Of a stretch of DNA of 33,968 nt, positions 17,001 through 23,607 are shown one piece after another. Within the stretch, counting starts at the first letter, position 1; each line of letters starts with the position of its first letter. A model generated the notes under the pieces. That model did not search any database. It had not been told where the DNA came from and saw only the letters and a list, made by a program, of their open reading frames with translations. Source of the DNA: KBS-96 sp049585195 (GTDB lineage: Bacteria; Acidobacteriota; Terriglobia; Bryobacterales; Bryobacteraceae); contig JBAUZG010000130.1 in assembly GCA_049585195.1 (NCBI GenBank), positions 1 through 33,968 on the forward strand, read 5' to 3'. A program made the translations under genes and the position numbers.

Positions 17001-17553
17001 CTCGTCTTACGATATAACCCACAACTTCGTTGCAAGTTACGATTGGGCCGTTCCTTTCGACCGGGCATTCTCGGGCGCTCCCAAGCGGCTCACTCAGGGC
17101 TGGCAGATGATTGGAATCAGCCGTTTTTCTACCGGTTTCCCGATCACGCTCAGTCAGCCTTCAGACGATCAGTCGCTCATCGGCGAAGGCGCGACCGACA
17201 CGCCCGATCTGATTGGGCCCGTGCAAATCCAAAACGCGCACAATCCGGGGCCGAATGGACCTAACACCTACTTTCTGCCGGGCGCTTTCGCTTCCGAGCA
17301 GCTAGGTCAGTTCGGCACCGCCAATCGCCGCTTCTTCCACGGACCGGGCATCCTGAATACCGACTTTGCCGTTATGAAAAGTACTCGGATTAGGGAATCC
17401 ATGGCCGTTGAGCTGCGCGCGGAGTTCTTCAACATCTTCAACCATACGCAGTTCATGAATCCCAGCGGTAATTTTGATAGCAGCACCTTCGGTGTAGTAA
17501 CCAGCGCGCAAAATCCTCGCATCGGCCAGTTCAGTTTCAAGTTCGTTTGGTAG
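14071..17553 (+). CDS. Oar-like TonB-dependent outer-membrane receptor with carboxypeptidase-regulatory-like domain
   Basis: The start at ATG 14071 gives 1160 residues with a clean signal peptide (MSYRCLLFVAATFLFFVSDA, then SAD). A carboxypeptidase-regulatory Ig-like domain follows at about 25-110 (ILGTVRDSSNAVVVGAQVAA, then GEYRLLALPAGHYRITATAP). The plug has LPLNGRSFIDLLGLQAGV, then the Gly-rich VNGGDVSEG, and GSVMNAITKSGSNGFHGDVF with FLRND, the usual Oar/TonB pattern. The rest is barrel, ending FSFKFVW with a terminal aromatic residue. A GGGGGG stretch at 14061-14066 serves as SD. Its 3' end overlaps the next TPR gene by 7 bp. It is more canonical in the plug than the receptor at 4310. 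The ligand is unknown, and no SusD-type gene is nearby. Confidence 0.92.
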   Translation: MSYRCLLFVAATFLFFVSDASADVTGTILGTVRDSSNAVVVGAQVAATNIDTNFTREASSGTAGEYRLLALPAGHYRITATAPGFEQFVESGIEVKVNDELRLDVTLQVGAVKEAVRVEANPVQVETDSTQLGQVVDTKQILSLPLNGRSFIDLLGLQAGVAPTTSGSIQQDRPVSGILSAGNVSVNGQRETANAFLVNGGDVSEGRNEGAGLIPNLDSIQEFRLITNSFDAEYGKFSGSVMNAITKSGSNGFHGDVFEFLRNDNFDARGFFDPTKAELRRNQFGYAVGGPFWKNKLFWFTDYQGTRQVAGASTGLVPVPSAAEQAGIFDPSSFVGPNGNLQTVTGNYWAQVLTQRLGYAVQNGEPYSFPGCGNTAACVFPNGVIPQSAFSKPAVGILPYIPLPNQSNGYYADASERNVVNDDKMGQRVDFVNQKTGNWYFYYHYDDTTVADALPPNASSVPGFPATTPTRAQMAVMSNTKTFGATQVNEFRLSFFRTSTHTDEPTGSFAKLSDLGFVTGPGTLGIIPSGPANFPQTVPPIYFNSFSIGVPTLTTFQPDNTWLLSDGFSKVMGTHSLKFGGEFRYLQINERNTCAPNGDFTFNGSETGIDFADFLLGAPVSYNQCSQQFLDSRTRYGGLYIQDSYKARPNLTINYGLRWEVSMPWYDTQGKIETIVPGEQSTVFPTAPKGWVVPGDPGIPSTLAPTRYNNFAPRLGIAYSPNFSDGLLGKITGGPGKTSIRAAYGIYYTSIEDLNLFYEVGDAPFGLYWVSPEPVMFDQPFQTRSDGSSQTQRFPFTLPIPGSPANKTLNYSIYLPISASPGYSIHNQLPYAEDYNFTIQREISKSTVLTLAYVGTQGHKLISQYAANPGNPALCLQLNQMGATPTCGPFGEQTTYTLPNGSQVFGTRTALGSAFSQGNTYTANISNSNYNSLQISAERKASDVTFLLAYTYSKAIDNASGFGDWVNFTNYRLSRALSSYDITHNFVASYDWAVPFDRAFSGAPKRLTQGWQMIGISRFSTGFPITLSQPSDDQSLIGEGATDTPDLIGPVQIQNAHNPGPNGPNTYFLPGAFASEQLGQFGTANRRFFHGPGILNTDFAVMKSTRIRESMAVELRAEFFNIFNHTQFMNPSGNFDSSTFGVVTSAQNPRIGQFSFKFVW

Positions 17554-19292
17554 GAAAATGGTCCTCGGTGGTTCGCTCGTGCCTCTGTCTTAGCCTGACG
17601 CTCATCTGTTTGGCGTCTTCTATGGCGGGCGCCGAAAGCGCCGCCGATTACCGAAGAGAAGCCCTCGCGCTCTCGCAAAGTAAGCAGTGGGATCGAGCGA
17701 TCGAACTGTACCGAAAGGCTCTCGCGCTCGAGCCCCAGAACGCGGATACACATTACAACCTCGCTCTTGTATTCAAATACAAGGGCGATGCAGCCGCGGC
17801 CAAAGGAGAATTCGAGGAGGCTGTGAGAATCCGGCCCGATTGGTCGGCGGCGCACTTCGGACTGGGCGCGGCGTACCACGACACCGGAGACGCGGCGGCT
17901 GCTAAGCGCGAACTGCGCCGCGCGATTGAGTTGGATCCAAAAAACACCGCCGCGCTCGGCTATCTGGCCTCCGTGTTTCTGAGTGGCAATCAGGCCGGAG
18001 ATGCAATTCCGCTGCTGGAGAGTCTCGCCAAGCTCCGGCCCGACGATCCCGCACCGGAAAAGTCGCTCGGTAGAGCCTACCTGGAACATGGCGAGCCGGC
18101 AAAAGCGGCTGTCGTATTCGAGCAATACCTTAAGAAACGCAATAACGATGCCGAAGCTCACTATTATTTAGGCGTCGCGCTCGGACAGACCGGCGAATTA
18201 CAACCGGCGCTCTCCCAGTTCCAACGATCCGTCGCGCTCGATCCGAACTTCGGGCCAGCGCATGAAAGCGTTGGTATTTCGCTGCGCAGGGCTGGCGATC
18301 AGGTCGGCGCGCTTCGTGAGTTCCGTGTGGCGGCTCGCCTCATGCCGCAAAATCCAGTGGCGCTGTGCGACTTGGGCCTCGCGTTGAAAGAAACGGGCAA
18401 CCGGCAGGAAGCAATTCAAGCGCTGCGGCGCGCTCTCGAGATCAACCCCGATCTGGAGCGGGCACGATACGCGCTGGGCATCGTGCTCGAAATGGAGGGG
18501 CAAAAAGAGGAAGCCGCCGATGAGATGCGCCAGATCAACGAGCTCCATCAATCGCGCTTCCAACTCGCGCAAAGCAAACGGCTGATTGTCGATGGCATCG
18601 ATCTACTAAAGCGGCAGCAATGGGACGAAGCCCTGAAAAAATTTCAGCAGTCAGCGGCTTTGAACCCGAACTTGCCAACGAGCTATTACTATCTTGGATT
18701 TGCTGAGGACAAGCTGGGCCACCGCGACGACGCCGCCAAAGCCTATGCGAAGGCGCTCGATTTAAAGCCGGACTACGCCGAAGCGCATATGAGCTTGGGC
18801 GTTCTGTACGCCCGCGAGAATGAAGGCGAGAAGGCGATGAAAGAGCTTCGGGACGCGGTGCTCAGCGACCCCGATCTGGCGGAAGCCCACTACGATCTAG
18901 CGCTTGTGCTCGCCGAAGAAAAGCCGAGCGAAGCAATGAACGAACTTTCAGAAGCGATATCGCTCAAACCCGATTACCTGGACGCGCGGATGCTTCTCGG
19001 TAATTTGCTCGCGAAGCAGAATCAGACGGATCGGGCCGCGGCGGTCTACCGCGATGTGATCCGCCGCGACCCGGATGCCGCTGAGGCGTACAACAACCTC
19101 GGCCTGCTCTGGCTCCAGGCCGGAAAGCTATCGGATGCAAAAACGGTACTCGAACAGGCCATACGCCACAAACCAGACTATGCCGCCGCGCACTACAATC
19201 TGGGTTTGGCGCTGCGTCAATCGGGTGATGCTTCCGGAGCCACTGCTCAGTTCGAAACAGCGCACCGGCTGGACCCGACCATTCCTGAATAG
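17547..19292 (+). CDS. Exported multi-TPR protein coupled to the TonB receptor
   Basis: The protein of up to 581 residues has a signal peptide (VVRSCLCLSLTLICLASSMA, then GAESA). At least fourteen TPR units follow almost without break to the C-terminus, such as QWDRAIELYRKALALEPQNA and KPDYAEAHMSLGVLYARENE. It would act as a periplasmic or surface protein-binding scaffold. The start is uncertain: TTG 17547 overlaps the receptor by 7 bp, and GTG 17568 would remove the overlap and leave a better signal peptide. Both fit translational coupling with the receptor. After the gene there are only repeat elements up to the converging PQQ dehydrogenase. The function is inferred only from fold and position. 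Confidence 0.85.
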   Translation: MVGKWSSVVRSCLCLSLTLICLASSMAGAESAADYRREALALSQSKQWDRAIELYRKALALEPQNADTHYNLALVFKYKGDAAAAKGEFEEAVRIRPDWSAAHFGLGAAYHDTGDAAAAKRELRRAIELDPKNTAALGYLASVFLSGNQAGDAIPLLESLAKLRPDDPAPEKSLGRAYLEHGEPAKAAVVFEQYLKKRNNDAEAHYYLGVALGQTGELQPALSQFQRSVALDPNFGPAHESVGISLRRAGDQVGALREFRVAARLMPQNPVALCDLGLALKETGNRQEAIQALRRALEINPDLERARYALGIVLEMEGQKEEAADEMRQINELHQSRFQLAQSKRLIVDGIDLLKRQQWDEALKKFQQSAALNPNLPTSYYYLGFAEDKLGHRDDAAKAYAKALDLKPDYAEAHMSLGVLYARENEGEKAMKELRDAVLSDPDLAEAHYDLALVLAEEKPSEAMNELSEAISLKPDYLDARMLLGNLLAKQNQTDRAAAVYRDVIRRDPDAAEAYNNLGLLWLQAGKLSDAKTVLEQAIRHKPDYAAAHYNLGLALRQSGDASGATAQFETAHRLDPTIPE

Positions 19293-19296
19293 CCGC

Positions 19297-19390
19297 AGTT
19301 CGTCAGCGGACCGCTTGCTAGCGCGCGCGGCTCGGTCAAGTATCTGAATTCTCCGGGTACGTTTCCCGAGCCGCGACCAAGAGGGAGCGG
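19297..19390. repeat. Dispersed repeat element, inverted copy between convergent genes
   Basis: Segment 19297-19339 is a near-copy, reverse complemented, of 22038-22082. Segment 19366-19390 is a reverse-complement copy of 21914-21937 with two mismatches in the middle. The two halves face each other (GCGGCTCGG then CCGAGCCGC), so the RNA or single strand could fold into one long hairpin. It fills the gap between the TPR gene and the PQQ dehydrogenase and may help end transcription. Confidence 0.7.
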
Positions 19391-19413
19391 ACGCGACGAA
19401 CGTCCGATAACCC

Positions 19414-21057
19414 TTAACGCAGAGCAAAGCTGAAAACGTCGCTACCCGATGCAATAGCAACATATTGCGTGCCAGCCACTTCGTAGCTCATTGGCGAAGC
19501 GTGCATCGATTGGCCGGTATTGAAATGCCAGAGCGATTGGCCCGTGCGCGCATCGACAGCTTCGAACGCCTCCGCGTCATTGCCGAAGAACACGAGACCG
19601 CCAGCCGTAGTCATCGTTCCACCCCACGATCGTCCGCTGCCCACCTGTGGATATCGCCATGCGAATTCGTTCGTTTCCGGGTCGTAGGCAACCAGTATTT
19701 TTTGTTGAAATTGGTCTTGGCCATGCTTCACGCCGGTCGCGTAATACTCTTTGCCTTCCGAGAATTGCTGAGGTTTCAGAAAGTATGTGTCGCAATTTTC
19801 GAGCGACACGAAATAAAACAGACGCGTAGCCGGATTATAAGATGGCGAGAACCAATTCGTTGCTCCTGTATATCCAGGGCAAATCAGCGTGCCGTCGGGC
19901 GAGGGCTCGATTCCGGTTCGAATGGGCCGTCCCGACGCATCGATTCCTTTCGCCCAATTCAGCTTCTTCACAGAAGGCGTCGCCGAGAGGAATTTGCCGT
20001 TGGTCCTGTCGAGAACATAGACGAACCCGTTGCGATTCGCTTCAACCAGCAACTTCCGGCGCTCGCCATTGTATGTCGCGTCTATGAGTACCGGAGTCTG
20101 TGTCGAATCGTAGTCGAAGAGGTCGTGCGGCGTGAACTGGTAATACCATTTGAGCTTTCCGGTGTCCACGTCGATAGCCAATACGCAAGCTGTGTACAAA
20201 TCATCCCCCGGCCTTGGCGCTCCGTCGAAATCGGGGGCTGCGTTACTAGTTCCCCAATACACGGTGTTCAATTCCGGATCGAACGTTCCAGGCATCCATG
20301 TGGTTGCCCCACCGCGCAGATACGTATCGCCGGGCCAGCTTGACGAGCCAAACTCGCCCGGACCCGGTATGGTCCACAAGCGCCAGACAGGTTTGCCGGT
20401 GGCCGCATCGAACGCCGCAACGAAGCCGCGGACGCCATCATCTCCCCCCGAGGTTCCCACCAGAATTTTGTCTTTTACTACAAGGGGAGCGCTGGTTGCG
20501 CCATAGTTTTTGTTGCCTTGCGCATAGGCGACATCCCACAGCAAGTTCCCCGAGCGGGCGTCGAGGCACAGCAGATGGGCGTTGTCCGTTTCCATGTAAA
20601 TTCGGGAGTGCCAAACGCCAACCCCGCGATTGTGGTGCGCCGAAGCATCATCAACCAGGCCTTGCGTGACTGGCCTCGAGTAGTGCCAGATCGAGCGACC
20701 GCTCCGCGCATCGAGAGCAAATGCATCGTTTGCGGACGTAACAAACATCACCCCATTCACAACAACTGGAGTAACTTCAAGAAGATTCGAATTGCGCGAA
20801 TGAAATACCCACTGTGCTCTCAACCGACCCACATTTTGAGTTCCGATTTGAGCCAGGCTGCTGTAGCGGCGCCCGGTGTAATCGCCGTTATAAGAGAGCC
20901 AGTTTGCGGCTATAGGTTGGGCGGCGAGGTCGGATGAAGACACATCGATCGAAGCGGAAACCGGACTGTCCATTCTGCTCTGCCCTGAAGCTGAAAGGAG
21001 ACAGACAACACAAATCGATCGTCCGCCCCACCTTCCGATGAATTTCGCAATAGTCAC
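19414..21057 (-). CDS. PQQ-dependent dehydrogenase (quinoprotein alcohol-dehydrogenase type)
   Basis: This 547-residue periplasmic eight-bladed propeller protein has a signal peptide (MTIAKFIGRWGGRSICVVCL, then LSASGQS). W-motif blades such as LDARSGNLLWDVAYAQGN and FDAATGKPVWRLWTIPGPGE follow. It should oxidise an alcohol or sugar with PQQ and pass electrons to a cytochrome c. The catalytic Asp aligns with D315 in TPHDLFDYDSTQ, and the Asn metal ligand with N272 (WGTSNAAP). Asp at +2 (D317) is the extra acidic ligand seen in lanthanide-dependent enzymes. The vicinal Cys pair before NRG is replaced by Ala-Ser (139-140), and the Glu ligand position aligns with D206 (SGGDDGVRG). It starts at GTG 21057, 14 bp from the divergent cytochrome gene. 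The substrate is unknown. Confidence 0.88.
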   Translation of the reverse strand: MTIAKFIGRWGGRSICVVCLLSASGQSRMDSPVSASIDVSSSDLAAQPIAANWLSYNGDYTGRRYSSLAQIGTQNVGRLRAQWVFHSRNSNLLEVTPVVVNGVMFVTSANDAFALDARSGRSIWHYSRPVTQGLVDDASAHHNRGVGVWHSRIYMETDNAHLLCLDARSGNLLWDVAYAQGNKNYGATSAPLVVKDKILVGTSGGDDGVRGFVAAFDAATGKPVWRLWTIPGPGEFGSSSWPGDTYLRGGATTWMPGTFDPELNTVYWGTSNAAPDFDGAPRPGDDLYTACVLAIDVDTGKLKWYYQFTPHDLFDYDSTQTPVLIDATYNGERRKLLVEANRNGFVYVLDRTNGKFLSATPSVKKLNWAKGIDASGRPIRTGIEPSPDGTLICPGYTGATNWFSPSYNPATRLFYFVSLENCDTYFLKPQQFSEGKEYYATGVKHGQDQFQQKILVAYDPETNEFAWRYPQVGSGRSWGGTMTTAGGLVFFGNDAEAFEAVDARTGQSLWHFNTGQSMHASPMSYEVAGTQYVAIASGSDVFSFALR

Positions 21058-21071
21058 AGATCTATGATGGA

Positions 21072-21869
21072 ATGCGCGTGATGGAACGGTCCATGTCCTT
21101 TTTCATTGCTGGCCTTATCTTGGCTCTGTCGTGCGCAGCGCAACTGAAATCGCAGCCAGCGGGACAGCAGCTATTTGCCTCGATGTGCGCCGGGTGTCAT
21201 GGTCTGGATGCGCGGGGCGGCGAACATGCTCCTAATATCGCCACATCTCCCGACGTCGAGCGAATGTCCGACTCGGAGCTTCTTCAAGTTGTTAGAAACG
21301 GTATGCCGGCGGCGGGTATGCCTGGCTTCCGCGCATCGCTTAAAGGCGATCAACTCGAAGCAGTTGTAAGTTATCTGCGCGTTCTCCAGGGAAAAAGCAA
21401 AGCCGCCGTTTTCACCGGCAATCCCGAAACGGGCCGGCCGCTTTTCTTTGGAAAAGCTCGATGCTCCGAATGTCACATGATTGGTGGTAAAGGGGGCTTT
21501 ATCGCCGCTGACCTGTCCAGCTATGGAAGCAGTCATTCCGCCGATGAGATCCGCAAAGCAATCGTAGATCCGAACGCAAATCTCAATCCGCGGCAGCGAA
21601 CGGCAATCGTGGTGACGCGCGATGGGAAGAAATATACGGGAATAGCCCGCAATGAGGATAATTTCTCGATTCAACTGCAAACTCTTGACGGAACCTTTCA
21701 CCTGTTCGACAAAACGGAAGTCGCAAGTTTTGAATACCAATCGCGATCGTTGATGCCGGCCGGGTATGCGTCAGCGCTCAGCGCCCGCGAGTTGGACGAT
21801 TTGGTCAGCTATCTTGTCAAAGCCGCAGAAGGCGAAACCCCCGACCGGCAGCGTGGCGACGAGTTCTAG
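21072..21869 (+). CDS. Exported diheme cytochrome c
   Basis: The 265-residue protein has a signal sequence (MSFFIAGLILALSCAAQ) and two c-type heme sites: CAGCH at 39-43 and CSECH at 131-135. Likely distal Met ligands are M83 (AGMPGF) and M229 (SLMPAG). The second half (SADEIRKAIVDPNANLNP, TRDGKKYTGIARNEDNFSI, LDDLVSYL) follows the pattern of the heme-binding domain common in Planctomycetes and Acidobacteria (TIGR02603-like). It is divergently transcribed from the PQQ dehydrogenase with 14 bp between starts, so it is a good candidate electron acceptor. ATG 21072, 21081 and 21093 are all in frame; 21093 would give the shortest signal peptide and leave room for promoters. It ends before a repeat element. 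Confidence 0.88.
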   Translation: MRVMERSMSFFIAGLILALSCAAQLKSQPAGQQLFASMCAGCHGLDARGGEHAPNIATSPDVERMSDSELLQVVRNGMPAAGMPGFRASLKGDQLEAVVSYLRVLQGKSKAAVFTGNPETGRPLFFGKARCSECHMIGGKGGFIAADLSSYGSSHSADEIRKAIVDPNANLNPRQRTAIVVTRDGKKYTGIARNEDNFSIQLQTLDGTFHLFDKTEVASFEYQSRSLMPAGYASALSARELDDLVSYLVKAAEGETPDRQRGDEF

Positions 21870-21883
21870 CCTAACTTCGTCAC

Positions 21884-22085
21884 AACCACTCCTCTGAAAA
21901 ACACGCGGAAGACCGCTCCCTCGCGGTCGCGGCTCGGTTCCGGGCTTGCGGTCTTTCATCAGCTTTGGTGGCCCGCAGGGCCATGGGGAACTCCCTGGCG
22001 GTCGTGGCTCGGAAACGAAGCTTGTTGATTCAACTGTTTGCCGAGCCGCGCACGCAAGTAAGCGGTCCGGTGACGAAGTTCGACT
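21884..22085. repeat. Dispersed GC-rich repeat element, longest copy
   Basis: This gap between the convergent cytochrome and membrane-protein genes is almost all repeat. Positions 21884-22010 match 33842-33968 over 127 bp with a single difference (21997 G against 33955 C). Inside it, the unit CTCCCTCGCGGTCGCGGCTC (from 21917) recurs in degenerate form at 21992-22011. A third, inverted arm (CCGAGCCGCGCACGC) lies at 22040-22054. The unit contains the inverted repeat GACCGC-TCCCTC-GCGGTC. The structure resembles a REP/BIME or MITE-type element. There is no reading frame of its own. Confidence 0.85.
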
Positions 22086-22121
22086 AGCGAATTCTTGCCC
22101 TTCTGTTCCTGAGCTACTGGA

Positions 22122-22715
22122 TTATTTTTCGTCGCCGGCTGGGCGCTTCCCAGAAACCAGATGACGCGATAGTTCCTTGCCAATGCCCCGGAAAAAAGGG
22201 CCCCCGAGAACCCCAACCGCTAGAAGGCCGCCGAACACAGCGAGCGCCTCATAGCTTTCGTGACCTTCGCGCTCCCAGTAAACGTCCTTCAGATTCAACC
22301 AAAGCGCGAACTCATCGAGCGTTAGAGCAGCGGCCACACCGTACAACATGGATGTGAACCGGCCTGGCCAAAGTGAATACCCCGCCGCGCCGGTTCCGAG
22401 TTGACTCAACCAAAGGTAGCCTACTAAAAGCAACAGAAGAATACCCCAGACAAGGTGATGAATGTGTCTTCCATGAAGGCTGACATCGTGAAAGGGTCCG
22501 ATATCGTGATGGATCGCGATGGTGACGCCGCGAACTACAGCTGCGGTAGTAAAGAAGCCAACCGCGGCCAGAAACAGCCGCTCGCGCCTCGTTTCAGGAA
22601 ACTGACGCCTATAGACGTCGCGCAGGCGGCTGCGCGAAACGATGAACGAGAGCAGCCCGAGGACTGCGGCAATGATCAGAGGCAGCAGCCAGAAGCTGCG
22701 ATGACTCCAGGGCAT
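22122..22715 (-). CDS. Integral membrane protein with HHLVWG and LDEFALWL motifs, function unknown
   Basis: The 197-residue protein has five or so hydrophobic segments. Histidine-rich HGRHIHHLVWGI (about 81-92) lies before the third segment. GVAAALTLDEFALWLNLKDV then YWEREGHESYE follows about 45 residues later. I recognise this combination from a widespread bacterial family of small membrane proteins without a known activity. The clustered His, Asp and Glu residues on one side suggest metal binding, but that is inference. It lies 34 bp after the LolA-like gene and is probably the last gene of a three-gene minus operon headed by the aminotransferase. It ends at a repeat element. Confidence 0.75.
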   Translation of the reverse strand: MPWSHRSFWLLPLIIAAVLGLLSFIVSRSRLRDVYRRQFPETRRERLFLAAVGFFTTAAVVRGVTIAIHHDIGPFHDVSLHGRHIHHLVWGILLLLLVGYLWLSQLGTGAAGYSLWPGRFTSMLYGVAAALTLDEFALWLNLKDVYWEREGHESYEALAVFGGLLAVGVLGGPFFRGIGKELSRHLVSGKRPAGDEK

Positions 22716-22749
22716 CCACTGCTTATGTTAGTGGATCGCGCGATGTGAT

Positions 22750-23607
22750 TTATTTCGGACCGCCGCTTATTCTCTTGTAGTCCGAATAGGTGTCGTCCTC
22801 CTGGGAATTACGGGTAAACATATGAAGCACCCTCGCGTGTGACTTCATCGAAAAGTGCTTGGGCAACCATATGCCATCCGAGACGGGCATTTTTTCCAAC
22901 TCGAACTCTGTGCCAGGCTCTACTTGAGCCAGGAAGCCCTCGATCGAGACTGGGCGGAGTACGTTTGCAGTTACCTTCACCCATTGGTATGTTTCCGTGT
23001 CGATCCAGAGCTCGCCCTCCATGCCGGGCAATACCCGAGCGGCCATATTCGGCGGCTGGTAGTCCGGTTTGGGCGTGGCCCGCAAGACGTAAACCTGACG
23101 CGAATTGATCGTCCGCCGGTCGATCAACTTAAATACGAAAGCCGCGGTGAGCTGCTGCATCATCACGTGATCGCGCCGCCGGTCCTGTTCATATTTCGCG
23201 ATGCGCTGGCGCCGCTGTTCAGCGGATTCAGCCTTTCGCCTAGCAATGACTTCGTTCAGCTTCTGCTGTTCCTTCTCGTCCTGTTCCTTCGACAGGCGTT
23301 CGTCATTTACGGCAATAAGCCGCTGGTATGGCGAGCCGTCAATCATCATCACTTCCCAGGTTTTCGACCCATTGGCCGTCAGGTCGCGCTCCCGATACGA
23401 GAACTCGGACGCGGCTTTGAAGTCGGCCTGATTTGCCTGGACCGATTTTTCGACGATTGTTTGCGCGGTCGGATTTGTGCTTGAGGCTAAACCGCGAAAG
23501 ATCGCAGCTCCTAGAACCAAAAAGGAGAGAGACAGGCTTCTTCCAACCAGCCTTATTTTCTTGCGTTTAAAGGGCACGCAATGCTGGCTACACGGGCGGC
23601 AAAGCAT
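22750..23607 (-). CDS. Exported LolA/RseB-like fold protein
   Basis: This 285-residue protein starts at ATG 23607, which has AGAGG six bases upstream and overlaps the aminotransferase by 20 bp. The longer open frame (to 23700) lies inside the aminotransferase and was not used. A basic region and hydrophobic core (RLVGRSLSLSFLVLGAAIFR) give a signal peptide. The mature part begins TAQTIVEKSVQANQADFKAA and YRERDL, and later has GMEGELWIDTETYQWVKVTA and DGIWLPKHFSMKSHARVLHM. This strand pattern is that of the LolA/LolB-RseB superfamily of lipid- or lipoprotein-binding periplasmic proteins. A charged helical insert occupies about 110-150. A true carrier role is not shown. Confidence 0.7.
   Translation of the reverse strand: MLCRPCSQHCVPFKRKKIRLVGRSLSLSFLVLGAAIFRGLASSTNPTAQTIVEKSVQANQADFKAASEFSYRERDLTANGSKTWEVMMIDGSPYQRLIAVNDERLSKEQDEKEQQKLNEVIARRKAESAEQRRQRIAKYEQDRRRDHVMMQQLTAAFVFKLIDRRTINSRQVYVLRATPKPDYQPPNMAARVLPGMEGELWIDTETYQWVKVTANVLRPVSIEGFLAQVEPGTEFELEKMPVSDGIWLPKHFSMKSHARVLHMFTRNSQEDDTYSDYKRISGGPK

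Noticed and set aside
16336..17022. Minus-strand open frame of 228 codons
   Set aside because: It is fully inside the second TonB receptor on the other strand, with no start signal or domain.
17307..18161. Minus-strand open frame of 284 codons
   Set aside because: It lies opposite the receptor end and the TPR protein, which have clear family motifs. Its translation has no recognisable domain, so it is a GC-driven shadow.
19465..20343. Plus-strand open frame of 292 codons
   Set aside because: It lies opposite the PQQ dehydrogenase and its translation is Arg/Ser-rich without motif.
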